Source of the DNA: Streptomycetaceae bacterium
GTDB taxonomy: Bacteria; Actinomycetota; Actinomycetes; Nanopelagicales; Nanopelagicaceae
NCBI GenBank assembly: GCA_027483765.1
Contig: JAIXTW010000010.1
Coordinates: 62,001-126,000, forward strand
DNA length: 64,000 bases
Direction of reading: 5' to 3'
Part shown: piece by piece, positions 19,930 to 29,778 of the stretch
Position numbering within the stretch: the stretch's first letter is position 1
Layout: each line of letters starts with the position of its first letter
The notes under the pieces: model-generated
Database searches by the model: none
Told to the model about the DNA's origin: nothing
Seen by the model: only the letters and a program-made list of their open reading frames with translations
Position numbers and translations under genes: made by a program

Positions 19930-20397
19930 TCAGCTCTGATTGAAGAACGTTGCCTGTGCGGCAGTCTTATCTTCATTACTGACACTCACATTTGCCGGTG
20001 AGAGCAAGAAAACTTTGAGACTGATTCGCTCGATGCGCCCATGAAGACCAAAAACGAGACCACTTGCAAAATCTACGAGACGCTTACGCTCGCTCTCTTC
20101 CATGTCATCAAGATTGATGATGACTGGGTTGCCTTCGCGGTAATACTCGCCGACTTTTCGCGCCTCTGAGTATGAGCGAGGTTGAAGAGTAATGATGTTG
20201 TAATTTGATGCAGGCTCTTCAATCATTGCAGGTTGGATTGCAGTATTAGCAACGCTATGGGTACCGAGCACAGTCACACCGGTGCGTTCGCGCTGCGCGC
20301 GCACACTTACGGGACGTGCTGGAGTTTCTGCGATTGCGCCTTCTTGCTCAGTATCGACTAGACCAAGGAAGCCCATCATTTTATTCAAAGCTGACAT
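19930..20397 (-). CDS. sepF: cell division protein SepF
   Basis: FtsZ membrane anchor in bacteria lacking FtsA. The 155-residue protein starts MSALNKMMGFLGLVD, an amphipathic helix typical of the membrane-binding end, has a variable linker (residues 18-68), and ends in the SepF domain with IITLQPRSYSEARKVGEYYREG and VIINLDDMEESERKRLVDFASGL. A TAACCT hexamer sits 6 nt before the ATG and overlaps the stop codon of yggS, suggesting that sepF can also be transcribed alone as a leaderless message. No ftsA is present in the cluster. Confidence 0.95.
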   Translation of the reverse strand: MSALNKMMGFLGLVDTEQEGAIAETPARPVSVRAQRERTGVTVLGTHSVANTAIQPAMIEEPASNYNIITLQPRSYSEARKVGEYYREGNPVIINLDDMEESERKRLVDFASGLVFGLHGRIERISLKVFLLSPANVSVSNEDKTAAQATFFNQS

Positions 20398-20403
20398 GAC
20401 GCT

Positions 20404-20409
20404 AGGTTA
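20404..20409 (-). promoter_or_regulatory. probable internal -10 element for sepF
   Basis: Minus-strand TAACCT, six bases (AGCGTC), then the sepF ATG. The hexamer includes the TAA stop codon of yggS. The form and spacing match other predicted leaderless starts in the window. Confidence 0.5.
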
Positions 20410-21054
20410 CCCGTGGGTTGGGCGCTTACCGAGGATTTGGCTACCCACTCGAATATGTGTCGCACCGCAATCGATAGCTATCTCATAGTCACCAGACATG
20501 CCGGCCGAGAGCGATTGTGCAGCGGGAAATTCGACCTGAAAATTTCTATGAATTTCGGCAACTTGAGTAAAGCCAATTGCCGGCTCGAGACCAAGAGGAA
20601 GGACGCACATCAATCCCACCAAATTCAACATGGGCAAAGTTTCTACCTGCGCACCGAGTGCCAATAGTTCAGGGGCCGTCAATCCCCCGCGTGCAGGATC
20701 GCCATCGAGTGAGAGTTGGAGAAATATATCTACTGGTTTCTCGGCAACAGAATTTAGTTTTGTCGCATGCGAGGAGTTATCCAGCGAATGAATAACATCT
20801 GCCCACTGTGCAATATCGCGTAATTTTCGGCTCTGAATTTCTCCTTGGAAGTGCCAGCGACCGCTTACTATCGCTGATTTTTCTAGTCCTTCCTCATTTC
20901 GATTTTCTCCAAAATTTACGACGCCTAATTCTTGCAATATCTGGACATCACTAGCGGGGTACGTTTTGGTAACCACAATAAGAGTGACATCTGGCCGAGA
21001 TATCTTGGACTGCACTGCCGCTAGATTTTGGGCAATTTCATCACGTCGACTCAT
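20407..21054 (-). CDS. yggS: YggS/PLPBP-family pyridoxal phosphate homeostasis protein
   Basis: PLP-binding barrel protein of 215 residues that is thought to buffer pyridoxal phosphate rather than catalyse a known reaction. The PLP lysine is in TLIVVTKTYPASDV near residue 30, followed by NFGENRNEEG and WHFQGEIQSRKLRD; the C-terminal SAGMSGDYEIAIDCGATHIRVGSQILG matches the phosphate-binding end. The ATG overlaps the pgeF stop by 4 bp, the usual order downstream of ftsZ. Confidence 0.93.
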   Translation of the reverse strand: MSRRDEIAQNLAAVQSKISRPDVTLIVVTKTYPASDVQILQELGVVNFGENRNEEGLEKSAIVSGRWHFQGEIQSRKLRDIAQWADVIHSLDNSSHATKLNSVAEKPVDIFLQLSLDGDPARGGLTAPELLALGAQVETLPMLNLVGLMCVLPLGLEPAIGFTQVAEIHRNFQVEFPAAQSLSAGMSGDYEIAIDCGATHIRVGSQILGKRPTHG

Positions 21055-21713
21055 AGCCAGACCAATCCTGCTTGTCTGCCGGTAACGCCGTCGCGGCGAT
21101 AGGAGAAGAGATCACTACTTTCAACCGTGCATAAATTTTCTCGTTCCACGGTAACTCCCTCTTTACTGAGTACTTCACAAAGCGCAGCAGGCAAATCTAG
21201 CGCTGGCCTTCCTTGAGCACTCTGTGAAGCTGCAAGTGGATGGAGCAGGGTTACCTCGTTAAAGATTTCTTGCGAAACTTCATAACAGTGGCCACAGATT
21301 GCTGGTCCGATAACTGCGCCAATGTCTTGCGCTCCCATGGCGCGCATCACCTCGAGGGCGCGCAGCGTTACACCGTTGACGAGCCCCTTTCTTCCAACGT
21401 GCACAGCCGCTACAGATTGCGCTGATTGCAAAATGAGCGGAATGCAGTCGGCTACTTGGACCGCAAGGGTGATCCCCGAAATTCCCGTAACTAGCGCATC
21501 TGCAACTGGATCCACATCGCTGACCGCTTCCACAACGACAACTCGGTCTCCATGAACTTGCGACATAAATGCCACCGCACCAAAATCTTGGGCAAGTTTC
21601 TTACGATTTTTTAGAACATCGGCTTCATCATCATTAACGTGTAAACCTAGGTTGAAAGACGCAAAAGCACCGGAGCTATAGCCACCGGTGCGATTGGTAA
21701 ATCGGTAATTCAT
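21051..21713 (-). CDS. pgeF: PgeF/YfiH-family laccase-domain protein (peptidoglycan editing factor)
   Basis: The 220-residue protein matches the YfiH/PgeF family, which acts on misincorporated L-Ser muropeptide precursors in E. coli and has been called polyphenol oxidase or purine nucleoside phosphorylase in other settings. Zn-binding His/Cys motifs are present: SQVHGDRVVVV (near residue 53), VADCIPLIL, AAVHVGRKGLVNG, and IGPAICGHCYEV. It lies 5 bp after ftsZ. The cluster position supports the cell-wall editing role, by inference. Confidence 0.9.
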   Translation of the reverse strand: MNYRFTNRTGGYSSGAFASFNLGLHVNDDEADVLKNRKKLAQDFGAVAFMSQVHGDRVVVVEAVSDVDPVADALVTGISGITLAVQVADCIPLILQSAQSVAAVHVGRKGLVNGVTLRALEVMRAMGAQDIGAVIGPAICGHCYEVSQEIFNEVTLLHPLAASQSAQGRPALDLPAALCEVLSKEGVTVERENLCTVESSDLFSYRRDGVTGRQAGLVWL

Positions 21714-21718
21714 TGCCT

Positions 21719-22849
21719 CTACTTCATGAAATCTGGTACATCAATCTCATCCTCAGAAATGAGCTCTTCAAAGGTCACTCTTTTGCGAACCCCTGATGAA
21801 TCAAGATCGAGCGCTACTGAGAGCGGATCATTTGAGGGAATCGGGTCAGCAACTCCACCCAAGGTCGCTGCATTAATTACTGGCATTTCAACTTTCTTTG
21901 GTTCACCGCCGGCGAAGCCTGCAGCAATGACAGTGACTCGAACTTCATCACCTAGAGCATCATCGATAGTGGTACCGAAGATGATTCGCGCATCTGGGTG
22001 CGCCGCATTCTGTACCAACTCACAGGCCTCATTGATTTCAAAGAGCCCAAGATCTGAACCTCCCGCGACTGAGAGCAGAACCCCCATCGCGCCATCAATA
22101 GATGCTTCAAGAAGTGGGCTAGAGATTGCGAGTTCTGCCGCACGTGTTGCTCGATTTTCACCACGAGCAGAACCAATTCCCATGAGCGCAGATCCTGCGT
22201 CAGTCATGACAGTTTTTACATCGGCAAAGTCAAGGTTAATCAATCCTGGTTGAGTAATGATTTCAGTTATTCCCTGTACACCCGATAGCAAGACTTGATC
22301 CGCACTCTTAAATGCATCTACTGCGGTAATGGATCTATCTGAAATTGCAAGGAGTCGATCATTAGGAATAACAATAAGAGTATCCACTTGCTCGCGGAGT
22401 AATTCGATTCCTTCATCTGCTTGTCGTGAACGAATCTTTCCTTCAAATGAGAAAGGCTTTGTTACAACGCCAATGGTGAGCGCTCCAAGATCGCGTGCAA
22501 TTTTTGCAACGATCGGCGCACCACCTGTTCCGGTGCCACCACCTTCGCCTGCGGTAACAAAAACCATATCTGCGCCACGAAGTATCTCTTCAATTTCTTC
22601 GGTGTGATCGATAGCTGCCTGTCGACCTTTTTCTGGAGCAGCACCTGCACCTAAACCTTTTGTAGATGCGCGACCAATATCGAGTTTTACATCTGCATCA
22701 CTCATTAATAAATGTTGTGCATCTGTATTGATTGCAATGAACTCAACGCCTTTTAATCCGACATCAATCATTCGGTTAATTGCATTTACTCCGCCGCCGC
22801 CGATTCCGACAACCTTGATGACAGCTAAGTAATTCTGTGGTGCAGCCAC
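21719..22849 (-). CDS. ftsZ: cell division protein FtsZ
   Basis: Tubulin-like GTPase forming the division ring. The 376-residue protein begins with GTG at 22849 behind a GGGGGA ribosome-binding site. The GTP signature [15 protein letters not shown] is near residue 103, and the catalytic T7 loop [11 protein letters not shown] near residue 205. The linker is short (about residues 315-360), and the last residues, [10 protein letters not shown], form the conserved tail that binds SepF and other partners. A probable promoter lies in the 189-bp gap before it. Confidence 0.98.
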   Translation of the reverse strand: MAAPQNYLAVIKVVGIGGGGVNAINRMIDVGLKGVEFIAINTDAQHLLMSDADVKLDIGRASTKGLGAGAAPEKGRQAAIDHTEEIEEILRGADMVFVTAGEGGGTGTGGAPIVAKIARDLGALTIGVVTKPFSFEGKIRSRQADEGIELLREQVDTLIVIPNDRLLAISDRSITAVDAFKSADQVLLSGVQGITEIITQPGLINLDFADVKTVMTDAGSALMGIGSARGENRATRAAELAISSPLLEASIDGAMGVLLSVAGGSDLGLFEINEACELVQNAAHPDARIIFGTTIDDALGDEVRVTVIAAGFAGGEPKKVEMPVINAATLGGVADPIPSNDPLSVALDLDSSGVRKRVTFEELISEDEIDVPDFMK

Positions 22850-23038
22850 GTGAGTCCCCCTTGCGAACTGTAAACCTCGACTTGAGACTTACATTTCTTC
22901 TCTTTATCTTGGCGCTGAAGGTATGTGCTTCGGTTGGAGTAATCAAAGACCGCCACGAACTATTTTCTCAACTACACATTGATACATCTAACGATGATTC
23001 ATTACAGAAATTTTTTATTCTGAAGTTCTTCTTAGTAA
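22850..23038 (-). promoter_or_regulatory. ftsQ-ftsZ intergenic region with probable ftsZ promoter
   Basis: On the minus strand TTGATT (22946-22941) and TACCTT (22923-22918) are separated by 17 bases, a good -35/-10 pair. Transcription would start near 22911, leaving a leader of about 60 nt and the GGGGGA ribosome-binding site before the GTG. The rest of the gap is AT-rich. A small plus-strand open frame here (22837-23052) has no support as a gene. Confidence 0.6.
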
Positions 23039-23710
23039 TTATTTCACTATAGGTGCATGTGGCGCTGATAGATCTACACGTCGAATTTTTTGATTCTCTG
23101 GGAGCTTCAAAAGCGCCGTCAGAACTTCCACCTTTAACTCACTTTTTTCAGCGCTCCCCCACTTCACTCGTAGTTCGCGCCCCTGATGTAAATGACGGAT
23201 TGAGAAGTTGGATTCATTATGCGCCGTTAACGAGATGACCTGGCTGCGAAATGACTCTGGAAGACTCTGAAAGAGTGCGATGGCATCGGCCCCCAGGGAA
23301 GGTTTTGAGGCTGCTACATAGGGTAGATCTGTAGCGGCGAAGCCAGGCAGAAGAAATATCGTGCCGGTCGCGTCGATGGTCTTGCCGGCAAAGTAAGCCC
23401 TTGGCGTGCGCGGTTCGATGCTGATTCGTACAGCACCATCTATCCAATTTCGAGAGACCTGCACATCTTTAATCCAGGTGAATTGAGTGAGGCGCTGAGC
23501 AATTGATCTCGGTTCAATGCGAGCTAATTTCTGGCCTACTTCGACGCCAGATGAAGCAAGGATTAATTTCTTAGAATCGGCGTTAGGTGCACCGGAGATA
23601 TCGATGCTACTGGCGGTAAAAATTGAAGACCAAGCGAGGAGATAGACGAGCCCAGCGAAGGTTGCGAGGAGTGCTCCCGTTACTATCGAAAACTTCGTGA
23701 TCTTAGGCAA
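23039..23710 (-). CDS. ftsQ: cell division protein FtsQ
   Basis: Bitopic division protein linking early and late divisome parts. It has a short cytoplasmic end, one membrane helix (residues 10-31, VTGALLATFAGLVYLLAWSS), a POTRA domain (FTASSIDISGAPNADSKKLI through about residue 100) and the beta domain. 223 residues is on the short side but complete. It overlaps murC by 8 bp and precedes the ftsZ promoter region. Confidence 0.92.
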   Translation of the reverse strand: MPKITKFSIVTGALLATFAGLVYLLAWSSIFTASSIDISGAPNADSKKLILASSGVEVGQKLARIEPRSIAQRLTQFTWIKDVQVSRNWIDGAVRISIEPRTPRAYFAGKTIDATGTIFLLPGFAATDLPYVAASKPSLGADAIALFQSLPESFRSQVISLTAHNESNFSIRHLHQGRELRVKWGSAEKSELKVEVLTALLKLPENQKIRRVDLSAPHAPIVK

Positions 23711-25076
23711 AGCGTTTATTCAGCCCTTCCGCGATGATTGGAGCAAGTGAATTCACATCTCCGGCTCCCAATGTAATGATGACATCGCCTGGATTAGCCA
23801 TTTCAATAACGCGCTCCGCCGCAAGTGCAAAATTTGGAATGAAATGACCGCGTTGCATCTTCTCTGCAATCAGCTCCGCCGAAATTCCAGGAATTGGCTT
23901 TTCGCTCGCTGCATAAATTTCCAACAGTGTTACATCGTCGGCTTTATCAAGTGCGATAGCGAAATCATTGAGGAAAGCCTGGGTCCGTGAATACCTGTGA
24001 GGTTGGAAGATAACAAGCACTCGACCTTCCCCGGCATATCTACGTGCGGCCTCAAGCGTTACTGAAATTTCTGTTGGATGATGTCCATAGTCATCTATAA
24101 CTCTGATGCCATGTTCGGTCGCTACTAGTTCAAAGCGGCGGCCAGCGCCACGAAAACTATGCAGTCCTGTGAGAAGTTGATGAATTGGTTCTCCCAGACT
24201 TAACCCCATCGCAAGACATGCCGCTGCGTTCAGAATATTGTGATGACCCGGAACCTGTAGCTCCAGGGTTCCTACTGTGCGACCATGCCAGAGAATGCGA
24301 GCACGCGAACCAAGTGGCAAGAGAGTGATCTGGTCGATGCGAAGGTCTGAGCCTTCACTTTCGCCGTAAGAGACAGTTGTGAATGGGTGCCCTTGGGCAC
24401 CAAGTTTTCTAGACCCCTCATCGTCGGCGCAATAAATAAGGAAGCCGTCAACGGAAATGGTCGATGCAAATTTTGCGAAGACTGCCGTAACTTCTTCCGG
24501 GGTATGAAAGAAGTCCACGTGGTCATGTTCAATATTGGTCACAATTGCCGCTAGCGGTTTGTACTCAATAAACGACCCATCGGATTCATCAGCTTCGGCG
24601 ACAAAGTATTGGCCGGTACCGCGATGAGCATTCGACCCCGATGCCATGAGAGTTCCGCCGATGGCAAAAGATGGATCAGTGCCACATGCCTGTAGCGCCA
24701 CGGTGAGCATGGAAGAGGTTGTAGTTTTTCCGTGAGTGCCGGCAACTGCAATGCTCTTTGATCCGTTCATTAATAAAGCTAGCGCCTGTGCGCGAGTAAG
24801 GATTGGAATCGAGCGTTCTACTGCATAAGACATCTCAGGATTTGTCGCTGAGATAGCCGTTGAATAAATAACGACATCGGCATCTGCCACATTTTCTGGC
24901 GCATGATGCGAATAGACAGTTGCACCTAAGGCTTGCAGTGCGTTGAGAACCGTTGAAGATTTTGAGTCAGAACCGGTGACATGGATGCCATCAGAGAGTG
25001 CAATTCGCGCCAGGCCACTCATGCCCGACCCACCAATTCCAATGAAATGAATCTTTTTGCCGCGCAGGGATTGCAT
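23703..25076 (-). CDS. murC: UDP-N-acetylmuramate--L-alanine ligase
   Basis: Adds L-alanine to UDP-MurNAc, the first amino acid of the peptidoglycan stem. The 457-residue three-domain Mur ligase has the Rossmann start IHFIGIGGSGMSGLARI, the P-loop AVAGTHGKTTTSSML near residue 113 and the C-terminal FQPHRYSRTQAFLNDFA. The ATG abuts the murG stop exactly. Confidence 0.97.
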   Translation of the reverse strand: MQSLRGKKIHFIGIGGSGMSGLARIALSDGIHVTGSDSKSSTVLNALQALGATVYSHHAPENVADADVVIYSTAISATNPEMSYAVERSIPILTRAQALALLMNGSKSIAVAGTHGKTTTSSMLTVALQACGTDPSFAIGGTLMASGSNAHRGTGQYFVAEADESDGSFIEYKPLAAIVTNIEHDHVDFFHTPEEVTAVFAKFASTISVDGFLIYCADDEGSRKLGAQGHPFTTVSYGESEGSDLRIDQITLLPLGSRARILWHGRTVGTLELQVPGHHNILNAAACLAMGLSLGEPIHQLLTGLHSFRGAGRRFELVATEHGIRVIDDYGHHPTEISVTLEAARRYAGEGRVLVIFQPHRYSRTQAFLNDFAIALDKADDVTLLEIYAASEKPIPGISAELIAEKMQRGHFIPNFALAAERVIEMANPGDVIITLGAGDVNSLAPIIAEGLNKRFA

Positions 25077-26159
25077 TTACTTGCCTCCCGATAAAACAAA
25101 TTCCATGAGTGAGGCAATCTTAGCGGCCGCTTGCATATCTTTATCTGATCCCCCAAGTGGAGCCTGGGAACTCTTGGCGAGTAAACGGTCAAGATTCTTA
25201 ATCAGCCAATCAGAATCAAATCCTGATTGTTCTTTAATTTCGGCGCGTTGACTTTCAACTAGCTCTGCTGCATTAAGTTTCTGTTCTCCATTACCGACCG
25301 GCAACGGAATGAAAAGAGCAAACTTACCTAGCGTGTTTACCTCGGCACAAGTAACAGCGCCACTGCGAGAAATAATGAGATCTGCTGCGAGATATGCGCT
25401 GGCCATATCCGAGATGTACGCACGAACTTGGTAGTTCGCATCGGACTGACCCAACTCGTGTGAACTTCCCGCGCCATGTAAAATTTGAACTCCGGCCGAA
25501 GTTAGCTCCGCTCTCGCTTGCGCGATCACTGAGTTTATTGCAGCCGATCCTTGTGAACCTCCGAAGATAAAGAGGAGTGGTCTCTTTGCATCAAAACCAA
25601 GACCAGTCTTTGCTTTTGCCCGCGCGCTAGCCCAATCTGCGGTGGAGCGAGAGTAAGCGCCGGCAATATTTTCCTTTAAGGGTAGTCCGGCGATGAGAGC
25701 ATCTGAAAAGGAACCTGAAAGAACTGGGTAGGCAACAGCTCTGTTCTTGGAGAAGAGTGCACCAAGGCGATTAGCGATACCTGGTTTGGCGTTAGCTTCG
25801 TGAATGACTATGGGAACTCGAAGCAAAAAAGCAGCAAGGTAGGCGGGTGCCGATACATATCCCCCGAATCCAACTAGGAGGTTAGCCCCGCGAAGATGGC
25901 TCATGGATTGGAGCACAGATTGAACGAGCGTAAACGGAGCAAGTAGCAGGGTTGGTGAAAGAGAACGCGCAATACGCACTTTAGTAATGAATAGTAAGTT
26001 GAAACCAGCTTCCGGAATTAATTTACTTTCTAGCCCGGCGGCAGTTCCTAGAAAATCTAATTGATCCTGTGGGTGGCTCACTCTCCATTGGCGCGCTACC
26101 GCAATCGCTGGTTCGATATGGCCGGCAGTGCCTCCCCCGGCGAAGAGAATTCGACTCAC
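25077..26159 (-). CDS. murG: UDP-GlcNAc--lipid I N-acetylglucosaminyltransferase
   Basis: Membrane-associated glycosyltransferase that makes lipid II. The 360-residue GT-B protein begins SRILFAGGGTAGHIEPAIAVA with the acceptor-side glycine-rich loop (usual GGTGGH appears as GGTAGH), then GFGGYVSAPA and IHEANAKPGIANR, the second loop FGGSQGSAAIN and the donor site AADLIISRSGAVTCAEV. It overlaps ftsW by 4 bp (ATGA). Confidence 0.96.
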   Translation of the reverse strand: MSRILFAGGGTAGHIEPAIAVARQWRVSHPQDQLDFLGTAAGLESKLIPEAGFNLLFITKVRIARSLSPTLLLAPFTLVQSVLQSMSHLRGANLLVGFGGYVSAPAYLAAFLLRVPIVIHEANAKPGIANRLGALFSKNRAVAYPVLSGSFSDALIAGLPLKENIAGAYSRSTADWASARAKAKTGLGFDAKRPLLFIFGGSQGSAAINSVIAQARAELTSAGVQILHGAGSSHELGQSDANYQVRAYISDMASAYLAADLIISRSGAVTCAEVNTLGKFALFIPLPVGNGEQKLNAAELVESQRAEIKEQSGFDSDWLIKNLDRLLAKSSQAPLGGSDKDMQAAAKIASLMEFVLSGGK

Positions 26160-27319
26160 TTCTGCTGCTTCTTTACTAATTCTTTGCGCACTTCTGGATC
26201 GCGCAGCGCCGCACCTGCAACGAAACCGAGGGCGCTTATTGTCGCCACTAGCGCTGATCCGCCATATGACACTAACGGGAGTGTTACGCCAACAACCGGG
26301 AGAACGCTTGTCGCAGATCCGATATTGAGAAACGATTGCACTGCTATCCAGATACCAATTCCGGCGCAGGCAAATCGAGTCATCGGATCTTGAGCCCGTA
26401 AACCGATTCTAAAAATGGAGTAGATCAAAGTTGCAATCAGGATAAGTACACCTAAGGTTCCAACTAATCCAAGCTCTTCACCGATGACTGAAAAGATGAA
26501 ATCTGTATGTGCTTCGGGAAGGTTGCCCCATTTCTGACGACTACCACCAAGTCCAACGCCAAAAAGGCCACCACTGGCTAGGCCAAGCAAACTATGTGCC
26601 GGCTGCCAACCCAAGTCTTTGTAATCTTCTGGCGCAAATGGATCTAAAAATACTAAAAATCTCTGCATTCGATAGGTGGATGTCACTACGAGCGTTGCAA
26701 ATGCAAGGGCTCCGATTGCGCAGATTGTTCCGAAGAGACGCAATCTAATTCCGGAAACGAAGAGCAAGCCAGCCAGGATTACAGCAATCACGGAGGCGGT
26801 ACCTAAATCTCTACCTAACATGACCAGAAAAAGGATGAAACAGAAAGCGGGGGCAATCAATCTCAGGACGTGAGTATCAAATTTGCCACTTACCTCGCGA
26901 CGAGAAAGTTGATGACTGGCCCACAAGATCATAAAAAATTTAGCAAACTCACTTGGCTGGACATCAAAGTATTTGAGATTAATCCAGTTGGTATTTCCAT
27001 TCACCGTTTTTCCAACGCCTGGAATGAGCAGCACCATGAGTATCAGGATTGAGATGATGAATCCGAATTTACCAACGGTCTCCCATTTTTTTCCACCAAG
27101 TCGCGCAAGGTATGCCGCCAGCGGCAGCGCCAAGAGTAAAAATACAAATTGACGAATCACGATGCTTAGGGCTGTTCCACGAGTATCTAATGAATGAATC
27201 GATGATGCGGAAAAGACCATGATGAGACCTAAGAAGCTCAGCGCACCAGCGCTTACCAACAGCATATAGAAATGATTAACTGGCTTGGCGAGAAAGCGCT
27301 GCTCTGTTTTAGTGGCCAT
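26156..27319 (-). CDS. ftsW: peptidoglycan glycosyltransferase FtsW
   Basis: SEDS-family polymerase that builds septal glycan strands with FtsI. The 387-residue protein has about ten membrane helices with the family motifs GKTVNGNTNWINL, PSEFAKFFMILW, EAHTDFIFSVIGEELG and the C-terminal LPLVSYGGSALVAT. The ATG at 27319 (MATKTEQRFLAKP) overlaps the murD end by 11 bp and is preferred over a TTG three codons upstream. Confidence 0.95.
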   Translation of the reverse strand: MATKTEQRFLAKPVNHFYMLLVSAGALSFLGLIMVFSASSIHSLDTRGTALSIVIRQFVFLLLALPLAAYLARLGGKKWETVGKFGFIISILILMVLLIPGVGKTVNGNTNWINLKYFDVQPSEFAKFFMILWASHQLSRREVSGKFDTHVLRLIAPAFCFILFLVMLGRDLGTASVIAVILAGLLFVSGIRLRLFGTICAIGALAFATLVVTSTYRMQRFLVFLDPFAPEDYKDLGWQPAHSLLGLASGGLFGVGLGGSRQKWGNLPEAHTDFIFSVIGEELGLVGTLGVLILIATLIYSIFRIGLRAQDPMTRFACAGIGIWIAVQSFLNIGSATSVLPVVGVTLPLVSYGGSALVATISALGFVAGAALRDPEVRKELVKKQQK

Positions 27320-28706
27320 TTTCAACAACTTTCTTCACTGCCTGTGCAAATCTATCGCCGCGATCTGCATACGAGAGGAATTGGTCCATCGATGCACAAG
27401 CCGGCGCCAGGAGCACGGTGTCCCCGGGTTTCGTCTGTGTCGAGGCGGTTTTAACCACTAACTCCATGAGTGAGTTACTAGCAGAGCCAACTCGATAATC
27501 TGCCGGCGCATCAATCATGATGATCTCTATTTGCGGCGCACGTACACGTAATTCTTTCGCTATTAACTCACGATCAGTACCAATCAAAATTGCAATTCGA
27601 ACCCGGCTCTTTATGCGCTCCACAAGTTCACCCATGGTTGCGCCTTTAGCTAATCCTCCAGCAACCCAGATAACTGATAGCGCTGACATTACGGATGCTC
27701 CGGCTGCATGCGGATTAGTGGCTTTTGAATCATTTATCCATATGACCTGATCTTTTTCCAAAACAGTTTCAATCCGATGTCGTCCTGGTCTAAATGTCTT
27801 AATCGCTTCCCGGATCTGTTCGTGACCTACACCTGCAGTTCTTGCTAGTCCTGCTGCAGCAAGCGCGTTAGATACGTTATGCGGAACTGTCGGAATCACC
27901 TCGGAAAGTTCGCAGAACATGGCCGCTTCTTGCGCATCCGCCACAAAGGCACGATCAATCAAGAGCTCTTCCACGATTCCTATTTCTCCCGGCGCCGGAG
28001 TATCGAGTGTGAAGAAGACTTTTCTTCCTTGCCAGTGAGAAGTTCCGGTAACTACATTGGAATCATCGGCGTTGAGAACTGCGGTATTACTCATCTCCAA
28101 CAGAGATAACTTAGCTGCCGCGTATGCATCAAATGTTCCGTGCCAATCAACGTGATCTTGCGCAATATTGAGTATGGCACACGAAATGAAATGAGAATCT
28201 TCTAGCCAGTGAAGTTGAAAGGAAGAAAGTTCGAGAACTAGGAATTCGTACTTCTCTGGCGATTCCACGGCATCAATTACCGTAGTTCCAACATTTCCGC
28301 ATGCCAATGCAGAGACTCCAGATTCACGAATTATGTGTGCGGTCAGTTCAACCGTTGACGTTTTTCCGTTGGTTCCAGTAAGCGCAATCCATTTTTGAGC
28401 AGGGCTCTTGATACTCCAAGCAAGATCGATCTCATTAATGATTGTAATCTCATGACGACGCGCTGCCTCGATAAGCGGATGGTCTTCGCGCCATCCTGGA
28501 GATACCAGCAGTAAATCAAATTGCGTGATGTCAACGTTGGTCGATAACAGAAGCTTGAAACCCTCTAACTCCATAATCTTGTCATCAGTGATTGTGACAA
28601 GGGCGCCTCGTTTGCTCAGTGCCCGCGCAGATGCGGTGCCGGTAACGCCAGCACCAGCGACCAGGACGCGCTTTTCAGAGAGCTCGGAGTATGAGTTGGT
28701 AGGCAT
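27309..28706 (-). CDS. murD: UDP-N-acetylmuramoylalanine--D-glutamate ligase
   Basis: Adds D-glutamate to UDP-MurNAc-L-Ala. The 465-residue ligase shows KRVLVAGAGVTGTASARAL, the P-loop IALTGTNGKTSTVELTAHI, NIAQDHVDWHG and WINDSKATNPHAAGAS. ATG at 28706 (MPTNSYSELSEK) is preferred: it follows the mraY stop by 13 bp and has an AAGG ribosome-binding site. A frame back to 28754 would overlap mraY. Confidence 0.95.
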   Translation of the reverse strand: MPTNSYSELSEKRVLVAGAGVTGTASARALSKRGALVTITDDKIMELEGFKLLLSTNVDITQFDLLLVSPGWREDHPLIEAARRHEITIINEIDLAWSIKSPAQKWIALTGTNGKTSTVELTAHIIRESGVSALACGNVGTTVIDAVESPEKYEFLVLELSSFQLHWLEDSHFISCAILNIAQDHVDWHGTFDAYAAAKLSLLEMSNTAVLNADDSNVVTGTSHWQGRKVFFTLDTPAPGEIGIVEELLIDRAFVADAQEAAMFCELSEVIPTVPHNVSNALAAAGLARTAGVGHEQIREAIKTFRPGRHRIETVLEKDQVIWINDSKATNPHAAGASVMSALSVIWVAGGLAKGATMGELVERIKSRVRIAILIGTDRELIAKELRVRAPQIEIIMIDAPADYRVGSASNSLMELVVKTASTQTKPGDTVLLAPACASMDQFLSYADRGDRFAQAVKKVVENGH

Positions 28707-28719
28707 AGCGACCTTGAAT

Positions 28720-29778
28720 TTAACCGGCGACCCATTGGGTGTAGAACAATCCAAGACCTAGCGCCACACTGAGGCCAGCGATAATCCAGAATCGCAGAAC
28801 GATTGTTACTTCTCCCCATCCCATTAATTCAAAGTGGTGTTGCAATGGAGCCATCTTAAATAAACGTTTTCCGCCAGTTGCTTTGAAGTAGAGAACCTGC
28901 AGCGCAACTGAAAGTGTGATGATGACAAAGAGACCGCCGAGTGGGATCAACAGCAGCTCGACCCGAAGTGAAGCAGCTAGGCCAGCCAGCGCACCACCAA
29001 GTGCTAGCGATCCGGTATCTCCCATAAATATTTTCGCTGGAGATGCATTCCACCAAAGAAATCCGGTGCACGCGCCAGCAAAGGCGGCGGCGAGAACGGC
29101 AAGATCTAACGGGTCGCGCACGTTGTAGCAATTACTTGTTAGAGCAACGGCGCAACTTTGTCCGAACTCCCAAACTCCAATAAGAATGAAGGCCAGAAAT
29201 GTCATAACCGATGCACCAGTTGCTAGACCATCAAGGCCATCGGTGAGATTTACGCCATTACTTGTTGCAGTGACCATAAATGCAATCCAGATGACTACGA
29301 GAATCGGGCCGAGTGAGATGCTGGTATCTCGAAGCGTTGAAAGATTTAGTGAAATTGGAGTGAGTCCATCTTTATCTGGAAAGTGAGTACCGAGATAACC
29401 GAAAATCGATGCAAAGAGCACCTGTCCAAAAATCTTCTGCTTACCCGAAATTCCGGCTGAGTTTTGGCGCGAGACTTTCATGTAGTCATCGAGAAATCCA
29501 ACAAAACCCAGCGCTAGGACGAGGCCAAGGATAAGTACTGCCGATACCGAGATGCTGCTTCCGAGGATGAGGTGCGCCAAGAGATAAGAAGCCAGCGCAG
29601 CAAAAATAATGATGATGCCACCCATGGTTGGGGTACCACGCTTTGTGTGATGCGTAGTGGGGCCATCATCTCTGATGATCTGTCCGTACCCACGTTTTGC
29701 TAACGCTTTGATCAGTGCAGGTGTGCCAAATAGCGAGAAAAATAGTGCGAGAGCACCGGCGACCAGAATTAATCTCAC
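28720..29778 (-). CDS. mraY: phospho-N-acetylmuramoyl-pentapeptide transferase
   Basis: Ten-helix membrane enzyme transferring phospho-MurNAc-pentapeptide to undecaprenyl phosphate, making lipid I. The 352 residues contain the expected [14 protein letters not shown], the acidic [19 protein letters not shown], the [12 protein letters not shown] catalytic region and the [14 protein letters not shown] and [15 protein letters not shown] loops. The start overlaps murF by 4 bp. Confidence 0.97.
   Translation of the reverse strand: MRLILVAGALALFFSLFGTPALIKALAKRGYGQIIRDDGPTTHHTKRGTPTMGGIIIIFAALASYLLAHLILGSSISVSAVLILGLVLALGFVGFLDDYMKVSRQNSAGISGKQKIFGQVLFASIFGYLGTHFPDKDGLTPISLNLSTLRDTSISLGPILVVIWIAFMVTATSNGVNLTDGLDGLATGASVMTFLAFILIGVWEFGQSCAVALTSNCYNVRDPLDLAVLAAAFAGACTGFLWWNASPAKIFMGDTGSLALGGALAGLAASLRVELLLIPLGGLFVIITLSVALQVLYFKATGGKRLFKMAPLQHHFELMGWGEVTIVLRFWIIAGLSVALGLGLFYTQWVAG

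Noticed and set aside
22837-23052. Small plus-strand open frame between ftsQ and ftsZ
   Set aside because: No ribosome-binding site or recognisable protein; the region is better explained as the ftsZ promoter and leader.
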